Source of the DNA: Cryomorphaceae bacterium
GTDB lineage: Bacteria; Bacteroidota; Bacteroidia; Flavobacteriales_D; Sanyastnellaceae
Assembly (NCBI GenBank): GCA_016124575.1
Contig: WGNM01000011.1
Location: forward strand, 1-64,000
Direction: 5' to 3'
Length of the DNA: 64,000 nt
Shown here: positions 6,786-15,966 of the stretch, piece by piece
Position numbering within the stretch: position 1 is the first letter of the stretch
Layout: each line of letters begins with the position of its first letter
Program-made: the position numbers and the translations under genes
Notes under the pieces: generated by a model
Databases searched by the model: none
Seen by the model: the letters and a program-made list of their open reading frames with translations, nothing else
Told to the model about the DNA's origin: nothing

Positions 6786-9700
6786 TTAGTGTGTGATCAA
6801 CACGCGGTGTGAAGACTTGTTGCCTTCGGCGTAAATGTTCAACACATATGCTCCAGCAGTAATTCCGCTCACCGCAAAGGTGATTTGACCGGTATTGGCT
6901 GCAGTTGTTCTGCTGATCAATTTGCCTGTTAAATCAACAATTTCGATATCTACCAATCCAACATAGTTGCTTTGCAAGAAGAGGACATCATCTGCCGGCA
7001 CAGGGAAAATGGTCCATGCCAATGCTTCGATCTCTGAAACACCTGTTTCACAAGTCAAAATCGGTGATGTGAAGAAACATCCCGGCAGTGGCGTACTATT
7101 CACAGCAATAACAACTTGATCACCATTTGTAAATGGGCCAAGGTTAATGGTACCACTGAAGGTTAGGTTGATTTCGCTATTGTCGAGGTTGTTTGAGATA
7201 ACATATGGTGCTCCGTTTCCAAGGGCGGTAACTCCCATTGCAACATAGAAAACACCATCGTTGTCGTCGCATTCTACAACTGTCCACGTTGCGGTTGGAT
7301 AAACGCAATCATAAATACAGCTTCCGTCGTCAGTAGTGGCAAGTGGGTTATAGTTCACCGCTGATTCATCGGTACAACCGATGCAGATTTCGTAGTCGCA
7401 TGACCCATCATCGATGGTTGCAATTGCGCTGTAGTTGCACGCTTCAGTATCGGTACAACCGTAACATGTGAAGTCACAAGTGCCATCATCGATGGTTGCT
7501 GTAGCATCGTAGTTGCAAGCTTCAGCATCGGTGCAGCCCAGACAAGAATAATCACATGAACCATCGTTGATGGTTGATGTTGGGTCGTAGTTACAAGCAC
7601 CTGGGTCGTTACATCCGTAACAGTCGTAGTTACATGTGCCATTGTCAATAGTTGCTACTGCGCTATAGTTACATGCTTCAGCATCGGTACACCCGAAACA
7701 TGTGAAGCTGCATGACCCATCATCAATAGTTGCTGCAGCGTTGTAATTACAAGCATTCGGATTGGTACATCCCAAGCATGAGTAGTCACAAGAACCATCG
7801 TTTATTGTAGCCGTCGGGTCGTAGTTACAAGCGCCGCTGTCAGTACATCCCAAACAAGTAAAGTCGCACGACCCATCGTTGATGGTGGCGGTAGGATCGT
7901 AGTTACATGCACCGCTATTCGTACAACCGTAACAGTCGTAAGTACATGTGCCATTCTCAATCGTAGCGGTTATGCTGTAGTTACAAGCTTCAGAATCAGT
8001 ACATCCAAAGCAAGAGTAGTTACATGAACCGTTGTTGATGGTTGCTGTTGGACTATAGTTACATGCCGCTACATCAGTACATCCATAACATGTGAAATCG
8101 CAAGAACCGTTGTTGATGGTTGCATTCGGGTTGTAGTTACATGCGGTTGGCACGGTGCATCCCAAACAACTAAAGTCACATGATCCGTTGTCGATGGTAG
8201 CGGTCGGACTATAATTACATGCTGCGCTGTTGGTACATCCATAACAATCGTATGAACAAGAGCCATCGCTCACCGTTGCGGCAGGGTTGTAGTTGCACGC
8301 ATTGGTCGCAGTACAGCCAAATATTTCACCTACACAACCATTGTTTGGAGGAAGGTTGCCTGAACAAACACCGTTTGGATCGTTATTTATTCCGCCATCA
8401 CCACAGTCAAATCCCCACGTTGAGCAGAAAAAGTTCACTGTTTGGCCATTCCAAGAATATGTTCCATCATCTAAAAATGTGTCACCAAGCCAAGACAATA
8501 CGCCTATTGTATGCTGATTGCCATCGCAATCACAAATTACTTCATCGTCATCACAGTTTCCAGAATTAAAGCTGAACACCGATGAGGTGGTGCCATCTGA
8601 CGTGGTATAGGTTGCAGTAAAAGGGGTGTTTGGCACCAATTCAGTGAATAGCACGCCTTCTCCAGAACCAACGGAAATCCCAAGAGATGGAAGGTCATAG
8701 CATTGAATCGCACCACCATTCTCACTGACGCAAATTTCTTGAACCAAACAGTCTCCGTTGAAGTCGAAATTAATCAATACGCCTGGAAGAAGCTGGGTGC
8801 CGGTGTCTTGGTCTAGTTGACAAGGGACCTCTTCAACTGTGGCTGTTAAGTTTGAACAAGGGTCAAGACTGCCAACGCAGAAATTATAGGATGTGAAAAA
8901 CCCGAAGTTTGCTGTTCCCATTTGTAACAAGACTGCTCCATTGGAATTTGTCATCAAAAAGTATCCATCAACACCGCAAGTTGGTTCCAAAGTGCCGGCT
9001 AAACCATCACCAAAAGAATCATAAATATTGAACGTATAGCATCCTGAACCTAAACACAATTCAAAGTCATAAGATGTCGGCGTGCCAAAAGCATATGGCC
9101 CTCCCGTTTCAACGATATTCCCGAAGCCATCAACTATTTCCCATGTTGTCTCATCTCCATAACAATCGGTAAGTAGACTAAAGTTAACTATGTTCTCTTC
9201 GCACGGAAGTGGCTCTGCAACAGTCCACCCGATATCTGCCATCAAACCCATCACTATTGGACCGGGATCGTGAATGGCTTCACCTGGAGCAATGAACGGT
9301 GTCATCAATGAGTTTTGGTTACCAGCAGCATAGGTATTCTCGTCGACGTGTGAGTAGCTCGATCCGCCTGACCATGTTGACGGGGCGTACATTTTCGGGT
9401 CTACACCGGAATTGTTTGTTACGGCATTCGCACCATTCCAGAACAAGTTGTTGCTCGTAAGTTGGTTACCTAGGGCTGTTGATCCATCGGCAAAGCTCAA
9501 AATGCTTGCGTTCGAACCATTCTCAACAAACGTGTCGTATATAGACGGGTTAGAGAAAAAGAAAAAACCAGTGCCTGTATCATATCCAGCGCTACCTACC
9601 ACGCCCAATCCGTGTCCGAGCTCATGTAAAACTACCGACACAAAGTCGAACTGTCCGTTGCCTGGATTTCCATCCAACCCAAAATACCACGTCGTACCGC

Positions 9701-10172
9701 TGTCAAAAGCTGCTTCTATGTCTGGAGCACCTGGTTCTAAATTAAAACCCGCCAATTTATCAGCCAAAGCAGATGGATATAGCATGTTGGTTTGCGGAGC
9801 ACCTGAGAAATTTTGCCAGAAGCCAGAAGCGGAGGCATAACCTAACACAGAACCAGGAATATCTTCCCATGTTGCGTCGATAACGATAGGCACGGTTGAG
9901 GTTAGTAGCGACGACCAAATGTCAACCGCATACTGAAATGCGGTTTGCGCTTGCGGCGTGAAACCATTGTAGTTAACGGTGATAATCACGTCTCGGTCAC
10001 CATTCGGATCAAACCCTTCAGGTGTTGGGATAAAAGAGTCGTGCTGCTCTGTTAAGCCAATGAGGCCCATGCAATGCACTTTTCCGCATCCAGCTCCACA
10101 TGTAGCTTGCGCCGATGCCCAGCCAGAAAACAAAAGTCCGACGAGGCTTAAAATGAAAGTAGAAATCTTCAT
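6786..10172 (-). CDS. secreted metallopeptidase-like protein with 13 Cys-rich repeats and T9SS tail
   Basis: 1128 residues. A signal peptide (1-22, ending WASAQ) is followed by a region with the zinc motif HELGHGLG (His183, Glu184, His187). Mixed beta regions follow, with phrases such as FNIYDSFGDGLAGT. Thirteen near-identical 26-27-residue repeats span residues 619-957 (GCTxxxACNYxPxATIxDGSC plus a 5-residue linker), with four cysteines in most copies. The C-terminus (about 1053-1128, WTIFPVPADDVLFL to HRVLITH) is a T9SS sorting domain. The product should be exported and anchored or released by T9SS. The substrate is unknown, and the usual third metzincin ligand is not in place (Gly193). A possible -7 box, TACTTTCG, is at 10210-10217 on its strand. 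Confidence 0.88.
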   Translation of the reverse strand: MKISTFILSLVGLLFSGWASAQATCGAGCGKVHCMGLIGLTEQHDSFIPTPEGFDPNGDRDVIITVNYNGFTPQAQTAFQYAVDIWSSLLTSTVPIVIDATWEDIPGSVLGYASASGFWQNFSGAPQTNMLYPSALADKLAGFNLEPGAPDIEAAFDSGTTWYFGLDGNPGNGQFDFVSVVLHELGHGLGVVGSAGYDTGTGFFFFSNPSIYDTFVENGSNASILSFADGSTALGNQLTSNNLFWNGANAVTNNSGVDPKMYAPSTWSGGSSYSHVDENTYAAGNQNSLMTPFIAPGEAIHDPGPIVMGLMADIGWTVAEPLPCEENIVNFSLLTDCYGDETTWEIVDGFGNIVETGGPYAFGTPTSYDFELCLGSGCYTFNIYDSFGDGLAGTLEPTCGVDGYFLMTNSNGAVLLQMGTANFGFFTSYNFCVGSLDPCSNLTATVEEVPCQLDQDTGTQLLPGVLINFDFNGDCLVQEICVSENGGAIQCYDLPSLGISVGSGEGVLFTELVPNTPFTATYTTSDGTTSSVFSFNSGNCDDDEVICDCDGNQHTIGVLSWLGDTFLDDGTYSWNGQTVNFFCSTWGFDCGDGGINNDPNGVCSGNLPPNNGCVGEIFGCTATNACNYNPAATVSDGSCSYDCYGCTNSAACNYSPTATIDNGSCDFSCLGCTVPTACNYNPNATINNGSCDFTCYGCTDVAACNYSPTATINNGSCNYSCFGCTDSEACNYSITATIENGTCTYDCYGCTNSGACNYDPTATINDGSCDFTCLGCTDSGACNYDPTATINDGSCDYSCLGCTNPNACNYNAAATIDDGSCSFTCFGCTDAEACNYSAVATIDNGTCNYDCYGCNDPGACNYDPTSTINDGSCDYSCLGCTDAEACNYDATATIDDGTCDFTCYGCTDTEACNYSAIATIDDGSCDYEICIGCTDESAVNYNPLATTDDGSCIYDCVYPTATWTVVECDDNDGVFYVAMGVTALGNGAPYVISNNLDNSEINLTFSGTINLGPFTNGDQVVIAVNSTPLPGCFFTSPILTCETGVSEIEALAWTIFPVPADDVLFLQSNYVGLVDIEIVDLTGKLISRTTAANTGQITFAVSGITAGAYVLNIYAEGNKSSHRVLITH
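7302..8318 (-). repeat. 13 tandem 78-bp coding repeats
   Basis: Inside the secreted-protein gene, a 78-bp unit is repeated 13 times; the 12th unit has one extra codon. Each encodes GCT(D/N)xxACNY(S/N/D)PxAT followed by I(D/N)(D/N)GSC and a short aromatic/Cys linker. DNA identity between units is high but not perfect, so these are diverged tandem duplications rather than an assembly artefact. Confidence 0.93.
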
Positions 10173-10452
10173 GTAAATCGTATCAGTAAGGTGTATATTA
10201 TATCACTCGCGAAAGTACGGCGCTTCTTTTACCTTTTCTAATCACATTCCCAACATATATTCGAAACTCAATTGTTCATAAACACGAAGTTTTGAGGTTT
10301 GAAAACCATATCGGCGCGCTATTTAGGTCGACTTTCTCGGTCAGAATCGTCCAAAATTCAGCCAAAACAAAGTGACAGGTTGAAATCAGGTTGGTGATTT
10401 CTGATGTCGCAGCCCTGTGTTTTTTGACAATTATTCTACTCCATCAACAACC
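10173..10452. other. divergent intergenic region
   Basis: About 280 bp between divergent genes. Apart from the possible minus-strand -7 box near 10210-10217, no gene, repeat or hairpin is evident. Confidence 0.5.
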
Positions 10453-10482
10453 TTGTTGAATGTCTATTTTCACCTAACTTTA
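10453..10482 (+). promoter_or_regulatory. promoter of polyprenyl diphosphate synthase gene
   Basis: A TTGTTGA region near 10453-10459, about 16 bp, then TAACTTTA (10475-10482), one base from TAnnTTTG. The box ends 5 nt before the ATG at 10488, which suggests a leaderless transcript. Confidence 0.55.
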
Positions 10483-10487
10483 CCGCG

Positions 10488-11462
10488 ATGACATCGGTAA
10501 CACAGATTCAGGCTCCGATACTGCAGGAGATGCAACGTTTCGAAGAGCATTTTAAAGGCTCAATGAAAAGCAATACTCCCTTGCTTGATAAAATCACGCA
10601 CTACATTATCAAGCGCAAAGGAAAACAGATGCGACCAATGTTTGTCTTTCTCACCGCCAAACTCTTTGGTGAGGTAAAAGAACCTAGTTACACAGCAGCC
10701 TCACTGATCGAGCTGTTGCATACCGCGACTTTGGTGCACGACGACGTCGTGGATGATGCATACCGTCGAAGGGGCTTCTTCTCGATCAACGCTCTGTGGA
10801 AAAACAAAATCGCCGTTCTTGTTGGCGACTACTTGCTATCACGTGGACTGCTTATGTCGGTTGAAACGGGTTCGTTTGAACTGCTGCGCATCGTTAGTAA
10901 CGCCGTACGTGAAATGAGTGAAGGTGAGCTTTTGCAAATCGAAAAAGCACGTAAACTAGATATCACAGAAGATGTCTACTTTGAAATTATCCGCCGCAAA
11001 ACTGCATCGCTGATTGCTGCTTGCTGTGAGGCTGGAGCAGCCAGCGCGGGCTGCACAAAAGAAGAGCAAGAGCGTTTGCGGATTTTCGGTGAAAAGGTGG
11101 GTATAGCATTTCAAATCAAAGACGATTTATTCGATTACGGTAGCGACGAAAATATTGGTAAACCAACCGGTATAGACATCAAAGAACGAAAGATGACTTT
11201 GCCTTTGATTTATGCTTTGAACAATGCGTCGTCTGCCCAGAAAAGGAAGATGGTGAACATTGTAAAAAACCACAACGAAAATCCGAAAAAGGTGCAAGAA
11301 GTGGTCGACTTTGTGATTACCAGCAGTGGCTTGAAATACGCTGCTGAACGCATGATGCAATACACCAACGAGGCCTTGGCTTTGCTTGACCCTCTGCCTG
11401 ATAGTCCGTCGAAACAATCACTCGTAGCACTTGTCCATTATACCATAGAGCGTAAAAAATGA
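10488..11462 (+). CDS. polyprenyl (octaprenyl-type) diphosphate synthase
   Basis: A 324-residue all-trans prenyl chain elongation enzyme that condenses isopentenyl diphosphate onto an allylic primer to make the quinone side chain. It has the first Asp-rich motif DDVVD at residues 85-89 followed by RRRG, the second, DDLFD, at 212-216, and the upstream GKQMRPMFVFL segment that binds diphosphate. Length and motifs fit the long-chain class (IspB/HepT-like); the exact chain length cannot be read by eye, although menaquinone side-chain synthesis is likely for this phylum. It overlaps the following lipoprotein gene by 4 nt. Confidence 0.92.
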   Translation: MTSVTQIQAPILQEMQRFEEHFKGSMKSNTPLLDKITHYIIKRKGKQMRPMFVFLTAKLFGEVKEPSYTAASLIELLHTATLVHDDVVDDAYRRRGFFSINALWKNKIAVLVGDYLLSRGLLMSVETGSFELLRIVSNAVREMSEGELLQIEKARKLDITEDVYFEIIRRKTASLIAACCEAGAASAGCTKEEQERLRIFGEKVGIAFQIKDDLFDYGSDENIGKPTGIDIKERKMTLPLIYALNNASSAQKRKMVNIVKNHNENPKKVQEVVDFVITSSGLKYAAERMMQYTNEALALLDPLPDSPSKQSLVALVHYTIERKK

Positions 11463-11866
11463 AATCTAAAATATTCATTCTTCTGCTCATCGCAGGATGC
11501 ACCACTCCGCCAACACCACATGTCGAACAAACCTACCCCACCGGCGAAAAACGTGTTGAGTATCTGTACGTTGGCGACGACTCTTTGAACCGCGAAGAAC
11601 GCACCTACCACAACAATGGAAAACTGCTTTCAAGCGGTGTAATTGAAAATGGAAAGCGCACAGGGGTGTGGAAAAGTTACTACCCCGACAGCACCATCTG
11701 GAGCGAACATTTCTACATCGATGGCGAAATGCATGGCGAATACCGTGTGAACCACCCGAACGGCGAACCACGCATCGTTGGAAAGTTCGATAACGGCAAA
11801 GAAATAGGAACTTGGTATTTCTTAGGCGAAGCAGGTGATACGCTGACCGTTCGTGAAATGAACTGA
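11459..11866 (+). CDS. MORN-repeat (YwqK-like) lipoprotein
   Basis: 135 residues. The signal sequence ends in the lipobox LLIAGC (Cys14), so it should be a lipoprotein. The rest holds MORN_2-like units: YHNNGKLLSSGVIENGKRTG, VWKSYYPDSTIWSEHFYIDG, then HPNGEPRIVGKFDNGKEIGTW. Such YwqK-type proteins are often annotated as antitoxin-like, but no toxin partner is present and a structural surface role is at least as likely. The ATG overlaps the stop of the prenyl synthase gene (ATGA), so translation is coupled although the functions look unrelated. Confidence 0.8.
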   Translation: MKSKIFILLLIAGCTTPPTPHVEQTYPTGEKRVEYLYVGDDSLNREERTYHNNGKLLSSGVIENGKRTGVWKSYYPDSTIWSEHFYIDGEMHGEYRVNHPNGEPRIVGKFDNGKEIGTWYFLGEAGDTLTVREMN

Positions 11867-11956
11867 GTCAACACTTCGCTGTTCGTAAATCCACGCTACG
11901 CGCATATTGTGACCCCAATCTCCGTTTAATTTTATAGCAGGAGAAATTGGGTTCGT

Positions 11957-12928
11957 ATGATTCGTTATTTGTTAACATTTGGATTTGTAGTTGCATTCAT
12001 TTCTGCATCTGCGGAAGAAGGACGATTAACCCGCACGCAATACATTGACCAATGGAAAGATGAGGCGGTGCGACAGATGGCCATTCACCGCATTCCAGCT
12101 AGCATTACCCTGGCTCAAGGAATCTTAGAAAGCGGCGATGGAAACAGCACGCTTGCGAAAGATGCCAACAACCATTTCGGTATCAAATGCCATAGCGATT
12201 GGAAAGGAAAGAAGGTGTATCACGATGATGACGCCAAAGGGGAGTGCTTTCGAAAATATGAAACCGCCCACCAATCGTTCGAAGACCATTCCGTTTTCTT
12301 GAAAAAACAACGCTATGCTTCGTTGTTTGAATTGGACATAGAAGATTATAAAGGCTGGGCAAAAGGATTGAAAAAGTGTGGCTATGCCACTAACCCAAAG
12401 TATCCAGACTTGCTGATTGCCATCATCGAAGATTTTGGATTGGATGTCTACGATAAGGAAGGCTTACGCTTGATTAATCAAGGAACTGTTGAGCCAACAG
12501 TGACTAGAAAACAACGCAAGAAGGCTGGAGGCATTTTCGACCGAAACGACCGTCTGCCAGATGTTACGGTGAGCAATCACCGTGAAATTGCGCTGTCAAA
12601 CAACAAAATAAAGTTCGTTACAGTTAAAGATGGCGACACGTTCGAAAGCATTGCAAAGGAGCTCGACATGATGCCATGGCAGTTGTGGAAATACAATGAG
12701 CTTGATAAAAAAAGCACGCTTACAGCGGGACAGATGTTATATCTGCAACCGAAACGAAACAACGGTAGTGAAGATTGGCACGTGCTGGCTGACGGTGAAA
12801 CTTTGGCTGAAGTTTCGCAACGTTACGGCATCAAAATCAGTAAAATTGTAAAGAAAAACAATCTCAAATCAGGTGAAACACCTCCTGCCGGCACCCGTTT
12901 GTCTCTCCGCAAGCAATTAAAACAATAG
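11957..12928 (+). CDS. N-acetylglucosaminidase (GH73) with two LysM domains
   Basis: 323 residues. A signal peptide (1-19) precedes a glucosaminidase domain (about 25-170) with the catalytic-Glu segment SITLAQGILESGDGNS and the conserved NNHFGIKCHSDWKG and YASLFEL blocks. Two LysM modules follow (about 213-262, FVTVKDGDTFESIAKELDMM; and about 275-320, HVLADGETLAEVSQRYG). The enzyme should act in the periplasm, cutting glycan strands of peptidoglycan during growth or division. The LysM pair binds N-acetylglucosamine-containing glycan. The stop lies 4 nt before the TTG start of the histidine kinase gene. Confidence 0.92.
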   Translation: MIRYLLTFGFVVAFISASAEEGRLTRTQYIDQWKDEAVRQMAIHRIPASITLAQGILESGDGNSTLAKDANNHFGIKCHSDWKGKKVYHDDDAKGECFRKYETAHQSFEDHSVFLKKQRYASLFELDIEDYKGWAKGLKKCGYATNPKYPDLLIAIIEDFGLDVYDKEGLRLINQGTVEPTVTRKQRKKAGGIFDRNDRLPDVTVSNHREIALSNNKIKFVTVKDGDTFESIAKELDMMPWQLWKYNELDKKSTLTAGQMLYLQPKRNNGSEDWHVLADGETLAEVSQRYGIKISKIVKKNNLKSGETPPAGTRLSLRKQLKQ

Positions 12929-12932
12929 TGCA

Positions 12933-15890
12933 TTGAAAGCACCGGTCTGGCTTTTTGTTCTTCAGCTTCTTCTCCCTTTTTGGAGCCAAGGTCAGACGCT
13001 TTACCAACTGGATCAATACACGCTAAAAGACGGACTACCACAATCGCAAGTAAACTGCATTACGCAAGATGTCCGCGGAAGATTGTGGGTAGGAACCAAT
13101 GGCGGTTTGGCCATTTTTGATGGCTTTGAATTCATTGCGAAATATAGCGCTGATGGATTGGTTGACGACCGTGTGAATGCCATTCTCACAGACCGCGAAA
13201 ACATTTGGATTGGAACGGCAAAAGGACTGATGATGTTTGATGGCAGTAGCTTTCATCTGTGCTCGCCTTCTGAGAATTTGATTGTGCAATCTTTGCTCAA
13301 AGATGTCAATGGGGTGTTTTGGATTGGGACCGATCAAGGCTTGTTTCAAACCACAAATCCTCTAACGAAATCGTGGGAAAAGGTAATCGATGGTGAATCG
13401 ATATTCGATCTTTTATCTTTCAATCAATTTGTCGCAGTAGCTACCGATAGCGGTGTTATGCTTCTGCGACAAAATGGTGAACTGGTGCGCCTGAGCACAA
13501 CATTAGGAATACCGTATGCCAACGCATTGGGCATGGATGACGCTGGTGATTTATTGGTTGGAACATACGGGAAAGGAGTTTTGAGATCCACTGGTGAAAC
13601 ACTCACTCCGGCGCATGAATACGACAATGTTGGGAAGGTTGTATTCGATATCTGCCGTCTGGAAAACGGAACCACTTATTTTGGAACCCTTAAAAATGGG
13701 GTGGTCGGGTTCAAAGACGGTCAGGTCAAGCAGGCGATCAATACAGGAAACGGACTCAGCGTGAACACTGTAAATTGCATTTTTGCTGATCGCTGGCAAA
13801 ACATCTGGTTTGGAACCTCCGGGGGAGGATTGGTGCGCATGAGCACTCGTCCGTTTGCTCATTTCGGACGAAAAGAAGGACTTACGGGTGATCCTGTTTA
13901 TGCCGTAACTGAAACACGAGATGGAAAAATAGTCGCTAGCTGCGCCGATCAAGGTTTGTTCTATCTCTCAGAAGGGCGATTTGAAAGTCTCGATATTCGT
14001 CCGGGTATCGCCATCAAATCGCTACTGTCTGACTCTCGAGGTTACTTGTGGATTGGGACAGAAGGAAACGGTATTTTGCTGCAAACCCCTGATTCATTGT
14101 ATACCATCGACGCGTCGTACGGACTTGGTGGCGCATTTGTAAGGTGCATGCACGAAGATGTAAATGGAAACGTTTGGGTAGGGACTGCTGGCGGTGGAAT
14201 AACGCGCTTTGATGTGTCCGGTGAACCGAAAAACTGGAAATCCAATCTCTACACCGAAGCGCTGGGATTGGCTGAAGGACGCATAACAGATATAGCCTCA
14301 GACCACCGTGGCAATGTTTGGTACGGCACCTCATCGCATGGATTGGGTGTGATACTGCCAAGTGGCGATATGATCAACTTCACCAAAGATCAAGGCTTGT
14401 GCGACATGGAAATTAGAAGCTTGGAGATGGATGCCTTGCATACGCTTTGGATAGCAGGCGGACAAGGCAGTGTGTGCAGTATGGATTTGGCGGCAGAAAC
14501 ATTTGAAATCCGCACCGTGCAGAAACAAGGTGGACTGGCAAACATTTATGCCCTGCAAATAGACAGAGACCAAAATTTGTGGATAGGCACGTCGAAAGGA
14601 GCTTACAGGTGGACCTTCGATCAAAACCGCATGCCTGCAAAACAAGAGCACTATGGCAGTGCGGAGGGATTTGAAGGCATAGAAGTATGCACCAATGCTT
14701 CTTGCATCACACAATCTGGGAACGTTTGGTTTGGAACGGTAGCTGGCGTATCTGCTCGAAACCCAGCAGCTGACAATATGCAGTCGTTGCCGCCGTATGT
14801 GTACGTAGACAACCCCCACCTCTTCTATCGGGCATTTAAAGATTTGCCAATACACCATTTCGTTGATAAGTGGAACCAAATGGCCGACACCCTTGTACTG
14901 ACTGCTGATCAAAACCACCTGAGTTTTGATCTCCACGCGGTGCATCTGCAATTTCCAGAAGACATCCTGTTTAGCTACTATTTGGAAGGATTGGAAGATA
15001 CATGGAGTCCGCCCGCAAAAAACACTACCCTTTCATACAGCAACCTTCAACCCGGTTGGTACACACTGCATGTACGTGCCTGCATACGCGGCGAAAACTG
15101 CTCCTCAGCCAAGCAGATACACATTCAAATACTCGCCCCATTTTGGCAAAAAAGCTGGTTCATCGCCTCGGCAATCGTTGGCTCATTGCTCCTAATTTTC
15201 CTCTTCTTCTGGCTCGCTGTTCGCCGCATCAAACAGAGATCCATTGAAAAGAACGCCAGATTGCGACTGGAACGCGATGTCCTTGACCTGGAACAAAAAG
15301 CCCTGCGCCTGCAAATGAATCCCCACTTTATTTTTAATACCCTGAACTCAATACAGGGGTTGATAGCTACCAAAGACAACAAAACAGCGCGCTTGTACCT
15401 CTCCCGATTTTCGAAACTGATGCGCGTAATTCTCGAAAACTCACGCGAAGACCATATCACGCTCGAAGAAGAATTTGAATCGTTGAAAAACTACATTGAA
15501 TTGCAACAATTCACTCACAATGTGAACATCTCTTTCAACATTGAATGTGAAGAACAACTGCTTGAACATCCTGTGCCTCCATTGCTACTACAGCCTTTTG
15601 TTGAGAATGCTATTCTGCACGGACTGGTGCCTCAAGGAGAAGGAAACATCAACATCCGCGCTGTAATGCGCGATAACCTGGTAGAGGTTGTGGTAGAAGA
15701 TGATGGAATTGGGCGGACGGCAAGTGCTGAAAAGCGACCTTTCTCGCATAAATCGGCAGGACTAGAGGTGACAAGAAGCAGACTATCACTGCTGCACCAT
15801 GAAGACGGGCCCGACAATTTTTTCACTGTTACCGATGTCGAACCGCACGGCACACGCGTAACAATTTTACTGCCTTATCAAGACGAATAA
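12933..15890 (+). CDS. hybrid propeller/LytS-type sensor histidine kinase
   Basis: 985 residues. A signal peptide is followed by a long periplasmic two-component-regulator propeller (about 25-610; repeats such as DVRGRLWVGTNGGLAIFDG), a Y_Y_Y domain (about 650-730), one membrane helix (742-764) and a cytoplasmic His_kinase domain. The phospho-acceptor lies in LRLQMNPHFIFNTLNSIQ (His798). The ATPase N-box is PPLLLQPFVENAILHGL, and the C-terminus has VVVEDDGIGR. The only start giving the signal peptide is TTG at 12933; no ATG or GTG is placed suitably. This architecture senses extracellular ligands in Bacteroidota. The cognate regulator is almost certainly the LytTR protein 77 nt downstream. 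Confidence 0.93.
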   Translation: MKAPVWLFVLQLLLPFWSQGQTLYQLDQYTLKDGLPQSQVNCITQDVRGRLWVGTNGGLAIFDGFEFIAKYSADGLVDDRVNAILTDRENIWIGTAKGLMMFDGSSFHLCSPSENLIVQSLLKDVNGVFWIGTDQGLFQTTNPLTKSWEKVIDGESIFDLLSFNQFVAVATDSGVMLLRQNGELVRLSTTLGIPYANALGMDDAGDLLVGTYGKGVLRSTGETLTPAHEYDNVGKVVFDICRLENGTTYFGTLKNGVVGFKDGQVKQAINTGNGLSVNTVNCIFADRWQNIWFGTSGGGLVRMSTRPFAHFGRKEGLTGDPVYAVTETRDGKIVASCADQGLFYLSEGRFESLDIRPGIAIKSLLSDSRGYLWIGTEGNGILLQTPDSLYTIDASYGLGGAFVRCMHEDVNGNVWVGTAGGGITRFDVSGEPKNWKSNLYTEALGLAEGRITDIASDHRGNVWYGTSSHGLGVILPSGDMINFTKDQGLCDMEIRSLEMDALHTLWIAGGQGSVCSMDLAAETFEIRTVQKQGGLANIYALQIDRDQNLWIGTSKGAYRWTFDQNRMPAKQEHYGSAEGFEGIEVCTNASCITQSGNVWFGTVAGVSARNPAADNMQSLPPYVYVDNPHLFYRAFKDLPIHHFVDKWNQMADTLVLTADQNHLSFDLHAVHLQFPEDILFSYYLEGLEDTWSPPAKNTTLSYSNLQPGWYTLHVRACIRGENCSSAKQIHIQILAPFWQKSWFIASAIVGSLLLIFLFFWLAVRRIKQRSIEKNARLRLERDVLDLEQKALRLQMNPHFIFNTLNSIQGLIATKDNKTARLYLSRFSKLMRVILENSREDHITLEEEFESLKNYIELQQFTHNVNISFNIECEEQLLEHPVPPLLLQPFVENAILHGLVPQGEGNINIRAVMRDNLVEVVVEDDGIGRTASAEKRPFSHKSAGLEVTRSRLSLLHHEDGPDNFFTVTDVEPHGTRVTILLPYQDE

Positions 15891-15966
15891 TCGGTAAATT
15901 GAGCACAATGCTCGAATTGAAAACTCGGAGAAAAGCCATGATGTATCTTCGTAAAAATTATCAGCC

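Noticed and set aside
7302-8318. Regular 78-bp repeats that could suggest a CRISPR array
   Set aside because: The period is an exact multiple of three, the whole stretch is one open frame with conserved Cys/Gly residues, and there is no repeat/unique-spacer alternation.
8219-8569. Open frames on the plus strand across the repeat-rich gene
   Set aside because: Shadows of the strongly coding minus-strand repeat gene; no promoter, no start context and no recognisable protein.
11459-11866. Toxin-antitoxin system based on the YwqK-like lipoprotein
   Set aside because: No toxin-like partner adjoins it. The neighbours are a prenyl synthase and a glucosaminidase, and MORN-type repeats alone do not make an antitoxin.
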